Below, one piece after another: positions 42,902-51,888 of a stretch of 64,000 nt of DNA. The DNA lies in the NCBI RefSeq assembly GCF_024496245.1, contig NZ_CP101740.1:1673501-1737500 (forward strand). The letters are read 5' to 3'. Within the stretch, counting starts at the first letter, position 1. Each line of letters starts with the position of its first letter. The notes beneath the pieces were generated by a model. The model saw only the letters and a list, made by a program, of their open reading frames with translations, was not told the origin of the DNA and ran no database searches. The stretch is from Sphingomonas qomolangmaensis (GTDB lineage Bacteria > Pseudomonadota > Alphaproteobacteria > Sphingomonadales > Sphingomonadaceae). Made by a program: the position numbers and the translations under genes.

Positions 42902-44401
42902 TCACCCCATCGTCGGGATGACGAACGCATTGGCCGCATCGCCCACCCCGCCATCGGGCCAGCGCTGGGTGATCGTCTTCACCTTGGTCCAGAAGCGGAC
43001 GCCTTCCATGCCGTGCTGGTTGGTGTCGCCGAACGCGCTGCGTTTCCAGCCGCCGAAGCTGTGATAGGCCACCGGCACCGGGATCGGCACGTTGATGCCG
43101 ACCATCCCGACATTCACCCGCGCGGCGAATTCGCGTGCGGCGTGACCGTTGCGGGTGAAGATCGCGACACCGTTGCCGTATTGATGCTCGCTCGGCAGCC
43201 GAAGCGCGGTCTCGAAATCGGGGGCGCGGACGATCTGGAGCACCGGGCCGAAGATTTCCTCCTTATACGCCTGCATGTCGGGGGTGACATGGTCGAACAG
43301 GCTGGGGCCGATGAAGAAGCCCTGTTCATGCCCCTGCAATTTGAAGCCGCGCCCGTCGACGACTAGTTCGGCGCCTTCGTCGACGCCGGTCTGGATCCAG
43401 TTTTCGACGCGCTGCTGGTGCGCTGCGTTCACGACCGGACCGTAATGCGCGTCGTTGTCGGTCGAGACACCGATGCGCAACGCGGCGATCGCGGGCAGCA
43501 GCTTTTCGCGCAAGGCATCGGCGGTCTTCTCGCCCACCGGCACCACCACCGGCAGCGCCATGCAGCGCTCGCCCGCCGAGCCGAAGGCCGCGCCCGACAA
43601 GTCGTTCACCACCTGGTCGAGATCGGCATCGGGCATGACGATGCCGTGGTTCTTGGCGCCGCCCATCGCCTGGACCCGCTTGCCCGCATCGACGCCGCGC
43701 CGATAGACATAATGCGCGATGTCGGATGAGCCCACGAAGCTCACCGCGCTGATCGCCGGGTGGTCGAGGATCGCGTCGACCATCTCCTTGTCGCCATGCA
43801 CCACCTGCAGGATGCCCTCGGGCAGGCCGGCCTCGAGCATCAGTTCGGCCAGCCGCACCGGCACCGATGGATCGCGCTCGCTGGGCTTGAGCAGGAACGC
43901 ATTGCCGCACGCGATCGCGACGCCGCTCATCCACAGCGGGATCATCGCGGGAAAGTTGAACGGGGTGATGCCCGCGCCGATGCCCAATGGCTGGCGCATC
44001 GAATAGACGTCGATCCCCGGCCCCGCGCCTTGGGTATATTCGCCCTTGAGCACGTGCGGGATGCCGCAGGCGAATTCGATCACCTCGAGCCCGCGCTGGA
44101 TGTCGCCCTTCGAATCGGCGATCACCTTGCCGTGTTCGGACGACAGCAGGTGCGCCAGCTCGTCGATATGCGCCTCGACCAGCGCCTTGAACTGGAACAT
44201 CACGCGCGCGCGGCGCTGGGGGTTGGTTGCCGCCCAGCCGGGTTGCGCCGCTTGTGCCGCCGCGATCGCCGCGTCGAGCGTCGCCTGGGTGCCGAGGTTC
44301 ACCCGCGCCTGCACCTGGCCGGTATTGGGGTCGAACACGTCGCCGGTACGCGCCGAGGTGCCGCCGGCACCGCCCGCGATCACATGATCAATGATCCGCA
44401 T
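42902..44401 (-). CDS. mmsA: Methylmalonate-semialdehyde dehydrogenase (CoA-acylating)
   Basis: Converts methylmalonate semialdehyde to propionyl-CoA with loss of CO2, the end of valine catabolism. It is a 499-aa aldehyde dehydrogenase. The catalytic Cys lies in AFGSAGERCMALPVVVPVG, the MmsA-type NAD site lies around GAKNHGIVMPDADLD, and the C-terminal GGWKRSAFGDTNQHGMEGVR is family-specific. It is the first gene of the five-gene operon. Confidence 0.95.
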   Translation of the reverse strand: MRIIDHVIAGGAGGTSARTGDVFDPNTGQVQARVNLGTQATLDAAIAAAQAAQPGWAATNPQRRARVMFQFKALVEAHIDELAHLLSSEHGKVIADSKGDIQRGLEVIEFACGIPHVLKGEYTQGAGPGIDVYSMRQPLGIGAGITPFNFPAMIPLWMSGVAIACGNAFLLKPSERDPSVPVRLAELMLEAGLPEGILQVVHGDKEMVDAILDHPAISAVSFVGSSDIAHYVYRRGVDAGKRVQAMGGAKNHGIVMPDADLDQVVNDLSGAAFGSAGERCMALPVVVPVGEKTADALREKLLPAIAALRIGVSTDNDAHYGPVVNAAHQQRVENWIQTGVDEGAELVVDGRGFKLQGHEQGFFIGPSLFDHVTPDMQAYKEEIFGPVLQIVRAPDFETALRLPSEHQYGNGVAIFTRNGHAAREFAARVNVGMVGINVPIPVPVAYHSFGGWKRSAFGDTNQHGMEGVRFWTKVKTITQRWPDGGVGDAANAFVIPTMG

Positions 44402-44520
44402 CTCATCTCCTGACGTCTGTCTGTCGCGATCGCGCGCTCGGTTCAGGAGCGAAGCGATCGTTCTGCCTGCGTGGGTTCCGCAGGTCGTGTGCGCACCCCC
44501 TAACGCACCCGGCGCGACAA

Positions 44521-44562
44521 GAAAATGGCCGCCCGACCGACTTTCGCGGGTCGAGCGGCCAT
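44521..44562 (-). terminator. Rho-independent terminator of the ferritin-like operon
   Basis: The stem arms ATGGCCGC (44525-44532) and GCGGCCAT (44555-44562) extend inward through CGACC/GGTCG. On the minus strand the hairpin is followed by TTTTC. It lies 46 bp beyond the stop of the ferritin-like lipoprotein gene and before the mmsA start region. Confidence 0.75.
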
Positions 44563-44607
44563 AGGGCGCCGCGCTGCAAGGGGGGAGGCCGCGCGGCGGC
44601 GATCGGG

Positions 44608-45624
44608 TCAGCTTGCAGCGCTGCTCCGGATCGTGCCGTTGACGCCCGCGGGGAAGAACCCGCCCGCGGTTACCGCCATGCGGTTGAGGTAGACGATGTT
44701 GAGCACCTGCCCTGCCGAGCGGCTATAGGCCAGGCCGCTGGCGTCGGTGGGGACGATGTTCGATCGCGTGACGCCGTTGCTGGTGGTCGCGCGGACGCCC
44801 TGATCGAGATCGGTCGCCCCGTCGAGGCTGTCGCGCGCGGTCGAGATCGATTCGGTCGCCTCGATCAACGCCGGGGTGGCGATGCCCTTGCGATAGAGCA
44901 CGGTGCGAACGAGACCGGCATGATAGGCCTCGGCCGCGAGCAACCCTGCCGCTGCCTCGAGGAAGGTCTTGTTGGTCAGCAAGGGCGATGCGCCCTTGTA
45001 CGCGGTGACCCCGACATCCTCGAAGATATAGGCGGCGAGCAGGAAGTTCTCGTCGTTCGCATAAGGGTCGAACGCGACCCCCGCACCCACCAACCCGGCA
45101 GCGCGCGCGGCGTTGGAAAACGCGCCGTTCGCAGCCGATCCGATGTCGATAGCGGGCTGCGCCACCCGCGCCGCGCCGAGCGCGCTGCGCAGGAACAGCA
45201 CATGCTGACGCTCGTCATTGGCGATTTCGCGCGCATAGGCCGCCACCAGCGGGTCGGTGAAATTCACCTGACGCCCACCGGTAACCGCGCCTTGCGTTCC
45301 CGCACCCGTCAACGCGTCGTTGGGGAGCCCAGCGCCAGTCGCCGCGAACAGGTAAAATTGCGCTTCGAGATATTCGAGGTTCAGCGCGAAGTTGAGCACA
45401 TCGCCGTCGGTGATCGCGGCGGGTGTCGGGGTCGGGGTAGGCGTCGGCGCGGGGGCCGGCGGCGGATTGCCCGGAAAGTCGCCGCTGTCGTCGCAGGCCG
45501 CGAGCATCGATGCCCCGGCAACCGCGAGCCCGGCGGTGCCCGCCATCTTGAGCATCGCCCGACGGCTCTCGCGCCGGGCTTCGCCCGCCGCCAATACGTC
45601 GAGGAGCAGGTTCTGATCGTTCAT
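44608..45624 (-). CDS. Tat-type lipoprotein with ferritin-like domain
   Basis: A 338-aa protein. The N-terminal signal has a twin-arginine motif ([11 protein letters not shown]) and a lipobox ([10 protein letters not shown]), then a Pro/Thr linker of about 20 residues, then a ferritin-like helical domain. Helix 1 has [20 protein letters not shown]; later helices have [14 protein letters not shown] and [14 protein letters not shown], with Glu/His of a possible di-metal site. The family is related to plant desiccation-associated proteins (PCC13-62). The function is unproven, and stress or metal handling is a guess. It is paired with the next gene. Confidence 0.82.
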   Translation of the reverse strand: MNDQNLLLDVLAAGEARRESRRAMLKMAGTAGLAVAGASMLAACDDSGDFPGNPPPAPAPTPTPTPTPAAITDGDVLNFALNLEYLEAQFYLFAATGAGLPNDALTGAGTQGAVTGGRQVNFTDPLVAAYAREIANDERQHVLFLRSALGAARVAQPAIDIGSAANGAFSNAARAAGLVGAGVAFDPYANDENFLLAAYIFEDVGVTAYKGASPLLTNKTFLEAAAGLLAAEAYHAGLVRTVLYRKGIATPALIEATESISTARDSLDGATDLDQGVRATTSNGVTRSNIVPTDASGLAYSRSAGQVLNIVYLNRMAVTAGGFFPAGVNGTIRSSAAS

Positions 45625-45643
45625 GTCGTATCCTCCCTTCTTC

Positions 45644-46609
45644 TCAGTTCGCGGCGCTGGTGCGGATGGTGCCGTTCATGCCTGCGGGATAGAACCCGCC
45701 GCGGTCGGTCATCATGTTGTTGAGGTACACGATGTTGAGCACCTGGCCCGCGCTGCGGCTGTAGGCGAGGCCGTTTTCGTCGAGCGGGACGATGTTCGAA
45801 GCGTTGCCGATATTGGCGACGCCCTGGTCAAGATCGGTGGTTCCATCGAGGCTGTCGCGCGCGCCCGAAATCGCTTCGGTCGCCTGGATCAGCATCGCGC
45901 TCGGGGTCTCGATCCCCTTGGCGTACAGCACGGTGCGCACCAATGCGGCATGATACGCCTCGACCGCAAGCAGCCCGGCCGCAGCTTCGAGGAACACCTT
46001 GCTGGTGATCAGCGGCGATGCGCCCTTGTACGCGGTGACGCCGACATCCTCGAAGATGAACGCGCCGAGCAGGAAATTCTCGTCGTTGGCATAGGGATCG
46101 AAGCTGGTAGCGCCGGGGCCGATCAGGCCAGCCGCACGCGCCGCGGTCGAAAACGCGCCGGTCGGCGTCGATCCGATGTCGATCGCCGGCTGGGCGACGG
46201 TAGAACTGCCCAGCGCAGTCCGCAGGAACCGGACATGCTCGACTTCATCGGCGGCGATTTCCTGCGCGTAGGCAGCCACCACCGGATCGGTGAAGATGAC
46301 TTGCCGGCCACCGCTGACCGCGCCCTGCGTGCCGGTGCCGGTCAACAGATCATTGGGCAGACCCGAACCGGTCGCGGCATAGAGATAGAATTGCGCCTCG
46401 AGATATTCGAGGTTGAGCGCGAAGTTCAGAATATCGGCATCGGTGATCGCCGGCGCGGTTTGCGCGATCAACGGCGACGATTTCGTCGCGATCATCGCGC
46501 CGCCCGCCACCGCCGCGGCAACGCCAAAGCTACGGAAGAAATCACGACGATCCTCCCGCCGCAGCGCCCGCTTGTCGAACATTTCGACCATTTCGCTACT
46601 GTCAGTCAC
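45644..46609 (-). CDS. Tat-exported ferritin-like domain protein
   Basis: A 321-aa paralogue of the neighbouring gene, about two thirds identical by eye in the ferritin-like domain ([34 protein letters not shown]). It has a twin-arginine signal ([19 protein letters not shown]) but no lipobox, so it is probably soluble in the periplasm. The start is GTG at 46609 with GGGAGG 6 nt upstream; an ATG at 46591 is the alternative. It is separated from the downstream paralogue by 19 bp, so they form an operon. Confidence 0.82.
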   Translation of the reverse strand: MTDSSEMVEMFDKRALRREDRRDFFRSFGVAAAVAGGAMIATKSSPLIAQTAPAITDADILNFALNLEYLEAQFYLYAATGSGLPNDLLTGTGTQGAVSGGRQVIFTDPVVAAYAQEIAADEVEHVRFLRTALGSSTVAQPAIDIGSTPTGAFSTAARAAGLIGPGATSFDPYANDENFLLGAFIFEDVGVTAYKGASPLITSKVFLEAAAGLLAVEAYHAALVRTVLYAKGIETPSAMLIQATEAISGARDSLDGTTDLDQGVANIGNASNIVPLDENGLAYSRSAGQVLNIVYLNNMMTDRGGFYPAGMNGTIRTSAAN

Positions 46610-46835
46610 CGGCAACCTCCCATTGTTATCTGTATCGGGTTTGACGTCGCAGCTACGCCGCCGTTCCGCCGATCGGATGCACGCGTACGGTGGCGTACGC
46701 TGGCGCGACAAATATCTGCGTCGTGCATCTTTTTGGTCGCAACCAACGAACCTCCGGAACAAAATCGTCCGATGGAAGGTACGTGTTCTGCAATTTTCAC
46801 AATCCGAACGTATCGGATACGGTCCCGCAGCCGCC

Positions 46836-47525
46836 ATGCCGATCATGCAGAACAAGCTGTTAGCAGGGTTGCAGCGTGAAGACGCCGCCGCAATTATCGC
46901 TTTAGGTGACAACGTCACTGTGCGCGCAGGCGACCCGATCGCATCGCGCGATGGTGCCGCCATGCTGTGGCTACCCGCAACAGCGGTACTATCGTTCGGC
47001 GAGACCCTGACCGAACGCAACATCGAGTGCGGCATCGTGGGGATGGAAGGTGCAATCGGCTGGGAGCCGCTGATCGGCCTTCCGCGATCGGGCCAGCGGC
47101 TGGCCGCGCTGATCGGCGGCACCATCGTTGCGATTAGCTGCGACAGGCTGGCGCAGATCGGCGAACGGCGGCCTGCAATCGTCGCGCATCTGCTGCGCTA
47201 TCGCGAGACGCTGTTGATCCAGATGCGCTGGACGATCGCCGCGCGGCTGCAGAACGGCCCCGACCGCCGGCTGGCGCGCTGGCTGTGCATGCTGCACGAC
47301 CGCGTCGAGGGCGACACGCTCGACATCACCCATCTGCGCCTCGCGGCGTTCCTCAACGCGCGGCGCGCTAGCATCACCGATTCGCTCCACGTGCTCGAGG
47401 GCGAACGGATCGTCCGCTGCACCCGCGGCAAGATCTTCGTTCGCGATCGCAGCGCGCTCGAAGCCGCGGCGGGACCGGCCTATGGCCCGGCCGAGGCTGC
47501 CTATGCTGCGCTGTTCGAGCGGTAA
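46836..47525 (+). CDS. Crp/Fnr-family transcriptional regulator
   Basis: A 229-aa protein. The N-terminal cyclic-nucleotide-binding-type fold covers about residues 10-125 and lacks an evident cAMP or Fe-S cysteine signature. The C-terminal winged helix covers about 150-210 (LRLAAFLNARRASITDSLHV is the recognition region). It is divergent from the ferritin-like operon, which it may control. A 13-bp inverted repeat CGTATC-G-GATACG lies at 46809-46821, 15 bp before the start, and could be its own operator. Confidence 0.82.
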   Translation: MPIMQNKLLAGLQREDAAAIIALGDNVTVRAGDPIASRDGAAMLWLPATAVLSFGETLTERNIECGIVGMEGAIGWEPLIGLPRSGQRLAALIGGTIVAISCDRLAQIGERRPAIVAHLLRYRETLLIQMRWTIAARLQNGPDRRLARWLCMLHDRVEGDTLDITHLRLAAFLNARRASITDSLHVLEGERIVRCTRGKIFVRDRSALEAAAGPAYGPAEAAYAALFER

Positions 47526-47576
47526 GCGTCCGCCGACCGACCGCCGCACGAACGGGAAAAGGATGCCCCTTTGCCC

Positions 47577-48329
47577 CTACAGCAGCGTAATCCGCGCGGT
47601 ACCCAGGATATCGCCGGTCGGCGCGGCATGCGGCGCGCCATCGGCGGGTTCGAGCGTGAGTGCCAACGTCGCGCCATCGGCGAGCAGCCGCCCGGTATCG
47701 GCCGCAAGCCGCACTTCGCTCTCGCCGTCGCGCGCGATCAGGCCGAGCGACGTCGGCGCGCCGCCTTCAGGAATGACCCACAATTCGGGCTCGCCGGCCC
47801 CCGCCGGGATCGCGGTCGCGCGGACACGCAGCACGCCACCCTGCGGATCGAGGCGCATCGCCAGCATCGACGCGCCTTCGCCGTCGTTAAGTTGCGCGAC
47901 CAGCGTCTCGGTCGGCAAAGGTTCGGGCGGCAGCGGTTCGGGTGCTTCGGCGACGACCACCGGCGGCGGCGCGATCGGCTCGGGCTGGGTGACCAGCATC
48001 AGCGCCAGCGTCGCAGCGATCGCGGCAAAACCGGCGGTCGCCCATTTCCAGCCGCCTGCCCCACCGGTCAGCGCCGGGCCGGGATCGTTCGCGGCGATCG
48101 GCGGCAAGCGCTGCTCGACCGCGCTCCACACACGCTGCGTCGGCGCGATCGGCGTGATCTCGGCATAGAGGCCGGCAAAGCGCTGGTCCCAGGCATCGAC
48201 TTCGGCGGCGAACACCGGATCCTCGGCGCGTAGCTGCTCGGCCGCCAGCCGCTCGGCGCCGCTCAGCAGCCCCAGCGACAATTCGCCCGCCAGCAACGCG
48301 CGTTCCTCGGGGGTCATCGGCTCAGCCAT
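47577..48329 (-). CDS. Anti-sigma factor, RskA type
   Basis: A 250-aa protein. The cytosolic N-terminal helices (MTPEERALLAGELSLGLLSG) resemble the sigma-binding part of anti-sigma-K factors. A single span (WKWATAGFAAIAATLALMLV) is followed by a Pro/Glu linker and a periplasmic anti-sigma-K (RskA) domain with the usual PELWVIPEGGAPTSLGLIA segment. The start overlaps the sigma gene by 8 bp, and the pair is co-translated. Confidence 0.88.
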   Translation of the reverse strand: MAEPMTPEERALLAGELSLGLLSGAERLAAEQLRAEDPVFAAEVDAWDQRFAGLYAEITPIAPTQRVWSAVEQRLPPIAANDPGPALTGGAGGWKWATAGFAAIAATLALMLVTQPEPIAPPPVVVAEAPEPLPPEPLPTETLVAQLNDGEGASMLAMRLDPQGGVLRVRATAIPAGAGEPELWVIPEGGAPTSLGLIARDGESEVRLAADTGRLLADGATLALTLEPADGAPHAAPTGDILGTARITLL

Positions 48330-48882
48330 GATCGATGCACCGTTTGAGCCGTTCGAGGCCGCGCCGGACCCAGCTCTTCATCGTGCCCAACGGCACCGAA
48401 GCGCGCTCGGCGAGCTCGGCATAGGTGTAGCCATCGAAGAAGGCCGCGCGGATCGAGTGATGCTGATGCTCCTCGAGCGTGTCGAGGCATTGTGCCAGCA
48501 GCATCCGCCCTTCGTGATCGACCATGTTCTCATCGGTGGAAGCTACGTCGGCGAACGCGGTCTGGATGAGTTCGTCGGGATCTTCGAGCCGGCGCTCGCT
48601 GGTGCGCCGCCAATCGATCGCGCTGTTGCGCGCGATCGCGCACAGCCATGTGATCGGGCTCGCCCGCTCGCGATCGAAGCGCGCGGCGCGGTGCCAGACC
48701 TTCAGATACACTTCCTGCAGCACGTCCTCGGCCGATTCGCGGTCCTTCACGATACGGAAGCACACGCCGAACAGCTTGGCCGAGGTGCGGTCGTATACCG
48801 CCTTCAGTGCGGCGCGATCGCCTGCGGCGACGCGCGCGAGGTCGTCGCACAGCAGGGCACGTGCACTATCGGCGTCGGTCAT
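48322..48882 (-). CDS. ECF sigma factor (SigK group)
   Basis: A 186-aa sigma-70 family factor. Region 2 covers about 30-95 (VKDRESAEDVLQEVYLKVWH, then PITWLCAIARNSAIDWRR), and region 4 covers about 128-182 (SIRAAFFDGYTYAELAERAS, then VPLGTMKSWVRRGLERL). It is held by the membrane anti-sigma factor encoded next. The targets are unknown. The neighbouring ferritin-like genes show no obvious promoter of this class that I could verify. Confidence 0.9.
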   Translation of the reverse strand: MTDADSARALLCDDLARVAAGDRAALKAVYDRTSAKLFGVCFRIVKDRESAEDVLQEVYLKVWHRAARFDRERASPITWLCAIARNSAIDWRRTSERRLEDPDELIQTAFADVASTDENMVDHEGRMLLAQCLDTLEEHQHHSIRAAFFDGYTYAELAERASVPLGTMKSWVRRGLERLKRCIDHG

Positions 48883-48979
48883 GCGGCAACGATGTCCGAC
48901 TGCGGATACATGCCCATGCTTCTATGGCCGCGATCGTGGCGGCACAAGGGTACAGAACCGGCCATATCTTTCATTTCGC

Positions 48980-50590
48980 TCAAGCTGAATATTCGCGTTC
49001 GCGATAGTCGAACCAGGCGATATCGGCGGGCATCGCGGTGCCCGCCATGTCCTGCGCCGCCACCCCGACGAACGCGCCGGTGAAGTTGGCCATCCCCGGC
49101 GCACTTGCTTCGTCCGACAGGATGCTCGCGTCGAACAATTGCGGTAGCCACGTCCAATCGGCGTCGCCCTCGCAGCGATAGCGAAAGCGCAGCCGTTCGA
49201 AATCGACCTCGACGCCGAGCTCGATCGCGCCATCGGGGATCGCGATCGGCACGGTGAAGGCATCGGCCTGCGGGCTGTCGGGCAGCGCCGACATCACCGC
49301 CAAATGCCGCCCGATCGCGTCGTCGTGGCTGACGTACAGGTAATGGAACTTGGTGCTGTTATAATAGCAGACCAGCCCCGCCATCTGCTGGAAGTGCGCA
49401 GGGACGACCTCGATCCGCGCCTGCGCGGTATAGCAGAAGGCCTGTTGCCGCCGCGCGACCAGCGCTTGTTCGAAGACGCTGCCGATCGTCTCGCGGCCAT
49501 AGAGCCGCAGATGCCCCGAACGCGCGGTGAGCGAGAAGATGCGATCGGGTTCGGGGGTGCGCAGCCACTGGAAATCGATCGGCAGCTCGGGCGTGTCGAA
49601 GCGGGTGCGCTCCTGCCGCGGTTCGGGCGGTGCGGCATCATGCTCGACCTCGAGCACCGGCATCGCATCGCCCGCGAGCGTGTAGAGCCAGCCATCGTCG
49701 CCCCAGCGCATCGGCTGGATCGCGGTCTCGCGCCCCATCACGCAGCGCCCGCGATTGGGGAGCGGACGGCCGCACAGATAGGCCAGCCACGGCGTTCCGT
49801 CGGGCGCTTCGACCAGATCGGCATGGCCCGCGCGCTGGAGCGGCGCGTCGGGGCGGTTGCGCGCGGTAAGGATGTAGCGATCGGGGTGGAGCTCGTACGG
49901 CCCGGTAAGCGTGCGCGACCGCGCCATCGTCACCGCGTGGTTCCACCCCGTCCCGCCCTCGGCGGTCAGCAGATAATACCAGCCGTCGCGCCGGTAGATA
50001 TGCGGCGCTTCGGTGAGCCCCAGTTCGGTGCCTTTGAAGATAAGGTGGCGCTCGCCCACCAGCGCCCGCGCTGCGGCATCATATTCCTGCAGCACGATGC
50101 CGGCGAAACGGTTGCGGCCGGGGCGGTGGTCCCACAGCATGTTCGCAACATATTGGCGTCCGTCATCATCGGTGAACAGCGACGGATCGAAGCCGCTGCT
50201 GTTGAGATACACGCGATCGGACCAAGGCCCGTCGATCGACGGCGCGGTCACGAGATAATTGTGGAAGTCGCGAAGCGACGCCCCCGATGCGCCGCCGGTG
50301 GTGGTGCGGCCATAGCGTTTGACGTCGGTATAGACGAGGTGGAACAGCCCGTTGGCATAGGTCAGGCACGGTGCCCACACGCCGCAGCTGTCGGGATCGC
50401 CCCGCATGTCGAGCAAATCGGCACGCGCGAGCGGGCGCGCGACCAGCGTCCAGTTCGCCAGGTCGGTCGAATGGTGGATCTGCACCCCCGGAAACCATTC
50501 GAAGGTCGAGGTCGCGATGTAATAATCGTCGCCGACGCGGACGATCGACGGGTCGGGGTTGAACCCCGGCAGGATCGGGTTGCGGATCAT
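48980..50590 (-). CDS. GH43 beta-xylosidase (cytosolic)
   Basis: A 536-aa glycoside hydrolase with a five-bladed propeller. The general base is Asp13 in GFNPDPSIV, the pKa-tuning Asp135 is in SGFDPSLF, and the acid Glu194 is in GLTEAPHIY. A C-terminal beta-sandwich (from about residue 330, IDFQWLRTPEPDRIFSL onward) is the GH43 xylosidase accessory domain. No signal peptide, so it should hydrolyse imported xylo-oligosaccharides. It is the last gene of the GH2-GH115-MFS-GH43 operon, with the start overlapping the MFS stop. Confidence 0.9.
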   Translation of the reverse strand: MIRNPILPGFNPDPSIVRVGDDYYIATSTFEWFPGVQIHHSTDLANWTLVARPLARADLLDMRGDPDSCGVWAPCLTYANGLFHLVYTDVKRYGRTTTGGASGASLRDFHNYLVTAPSIDGPWSDRVYLNSSGFDPSLFTDDDGRQYVANMLWDHRPGRNRFAGIVLQEYDAAARALVGERHLIFKGTELGLTEAPHIYRRDGWYYLLTAEGGTGWNHAVTMARSRTLTGPYELHPDRYILTARNRPDAPLQRAGHADLVEAPDGTPWLAYLCGRPLPNRGRCVMGRETAIQPMRWGDDGWLYTLAGDAMPVLEVEHDAAPPEPRQERTRFDTPELPIDFQWLRTPEPDRIFSLTARSGHLRLYGRETIGSVFEQALVARRQQAFCYTAQARIEVVPAHFQQMAGLVCYYNSTKFHYLYVSHDDAIGRHLAVMSALPDSPQADAFTVPIAIPDGAIELGVEVDFERLRFRYRCEGDADWTWLPQLFDASILSDEASAPGMANFTGAFVGVAAQDMAGTAMPADIAWFDYREREYSA

Positions 50591-51888
50591 GCGGCGACAT
50601 CCTGTCCTTGGGGTTCGGGGGCGACCGCGGGCGGCTTGACCACCGTCCACAGCACCACGGCGGCAAGCAGGTCGAGCATCGACAGCGCGACGAAGAAGGG
50701 CTCGTAGCCGATCGTCGTCACCAATGTGCCGATCGCGACCGAGAACAGCAGCACCCCCAGATTGGCAAAGGTGCCGCCGATCCCGGCGACGGTGCCGATC
50801 TCGTTCTGCGGGAACAGATCGGTGGCGAGCGTGATGCAGGTCACCGACAGCATCTGGTGCGCGAAGCCGCCCAGGCTCAGCAGCGCGATGGCGGCATAGG
50901 GACTCTCCACGCTGCCGACGAAGATCATGCACGTCATCAGCAGCGCGCCGATCGTGAATGCCCCGCGCCGCGCGTTGATCAGCCCGACGCCGCGCCGCCG
51001 CAGCCAGGCCGCCATCGCGGGGCCGGCCATGCAACCGAAATCGGCGGCGACGAAGGGCAGCCACGCGAACATCGCGATCTGCGCCAGGTCGAACCCGCGC
51101 GCGGTGACCAGGTAGAGCGGCAGCCAGAAGGTGAGCGTCCCCCAGGTCGGATCGGCCAGGAAGCGCGGCAGCACGATGCCCCACAGATTGCGCTGGCGCA
51201 GCAAGGTGGGGATCGACCGCCGCGGGCCGACCGCCAGATGCGCCTCGCGCCCGGTCGCGATCAGCGCGCGCTCTTCCTCGCTCAGCCGCTGGTGCGTTTC
51301 GACCGATCGATAGGTGAACAGCCACAGCACCACCCATAGCCCTGCCAGGATCCCGACCACCACGAACGCTGCGCGCCAGTTCCACCACAGGATCGCGCCC
51401 GCGACCAAGGGTGGCGCGAGCATCGACCCGAACGACGCGCCGACATTGTAGATACCGCTGGCAAAGCCGCGTTCGCGCGCGGGAAACCATTCGGCGACCA
51501 CCTTGAGCCCGCCGGGATGCGCGGTGCCCTCGGCAAAGCCCAACGCGGCGCGAAGGCCCATCAGCGACATCCAGCCGGTCGCCAGGCCATGCGCCATCGT
51601 GATGACCGCCCAGGCGCTGGCGAAGATCGCAAGCCCCATCCGCAGCCCGATCGTGTCGAGCAGATAGCCCGCGACCGGCTGGAGCATGATGCCCAGCTGG
51701 AAGGCGCCGGTGATCCAGCCATATTCGCGCTCGCCGATTCCCAGATCGGCGAGCACCGTCGGCGCGGCGACGCCGAGCGTGCTGCGCGTCAGATAGTTGA
51801 GGCTGGTGCCGATCATCACCACGCCGATCAGCCACCAGCGCAGATTCTTGATCGGGCGGCGGCCGGCCTTCACCCCGCCCGCCTTCAC
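50587..51888 (-). CDS. MFS transporter, anion:cation symporter group (ExuT-like)
   Basis: A 433-aa twelve-span permease. The N-terminal NLRWWLIGVVMIGTSLNYLT and RSTLGVAAPTVLADLGI, and the segment FAEGTAHPGGLKVVAEWFPA, are hallmarks of the hexuronate/ACS group. In this locus a glucuronate or glucurono-xylo-oligosaccharide substrate is likely, because the next gene encodes a xylan glucuronidase. It overlaps both neighbours by 4 bp. Confidence 0.85.
   Translation of the reverse strand: MKAGGVKAGRRPIKNLRWWLIGVVMIGTSLNYLTRSTLGVAAPTVLADLGIGEREYGWITGAFQLGIMLQPVAGYLLDTIGLRMGLAIFASAWAVITMAHGLATGWMSLMGLRAALGFAEGTAHPGGLKVVAEWFPARERGFASGIYNVGASFGSMLAPPLVAGAILWWNWRAAFVVVGILAGLWVVLWLFTYRSVETHQRLSEEERALIATGREAHLAVGPRRSIPTLLRQRNLWGIVLPRFLADPTWGTLTFWLPLYLVTARGFDLAQIAMFAWLPFVAADFGCMAGPAMAAWLRRRGVGLINARRGAFTIGALLMTCMIFVGSVESPYAAIALLSLGGFAHQMLSVTCITLATDLFPQNEIGTVAGIGGTFANLGVLLFSVAIGTLVTTIGYEPFFVALSMLDLLAAVVLWTVVKPPAVAPEPQGQDVAA

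Noticed and set aside
42644..43366. A 240-codon ORF starting with a GIY-YIG motif
   Set aside because: Only the first about 33 codons resemble the family. The rest reads through palindromic repeats and then antisense to mmsA, so I call a remnant rather than a gene.
46756..46780. GGAAC in front of the Crp-family regulator as a possible EcfG promoter
   Set aside because: No CGTT-like -10 occurs at 16-17 nt; the pentamer alone is not enough.
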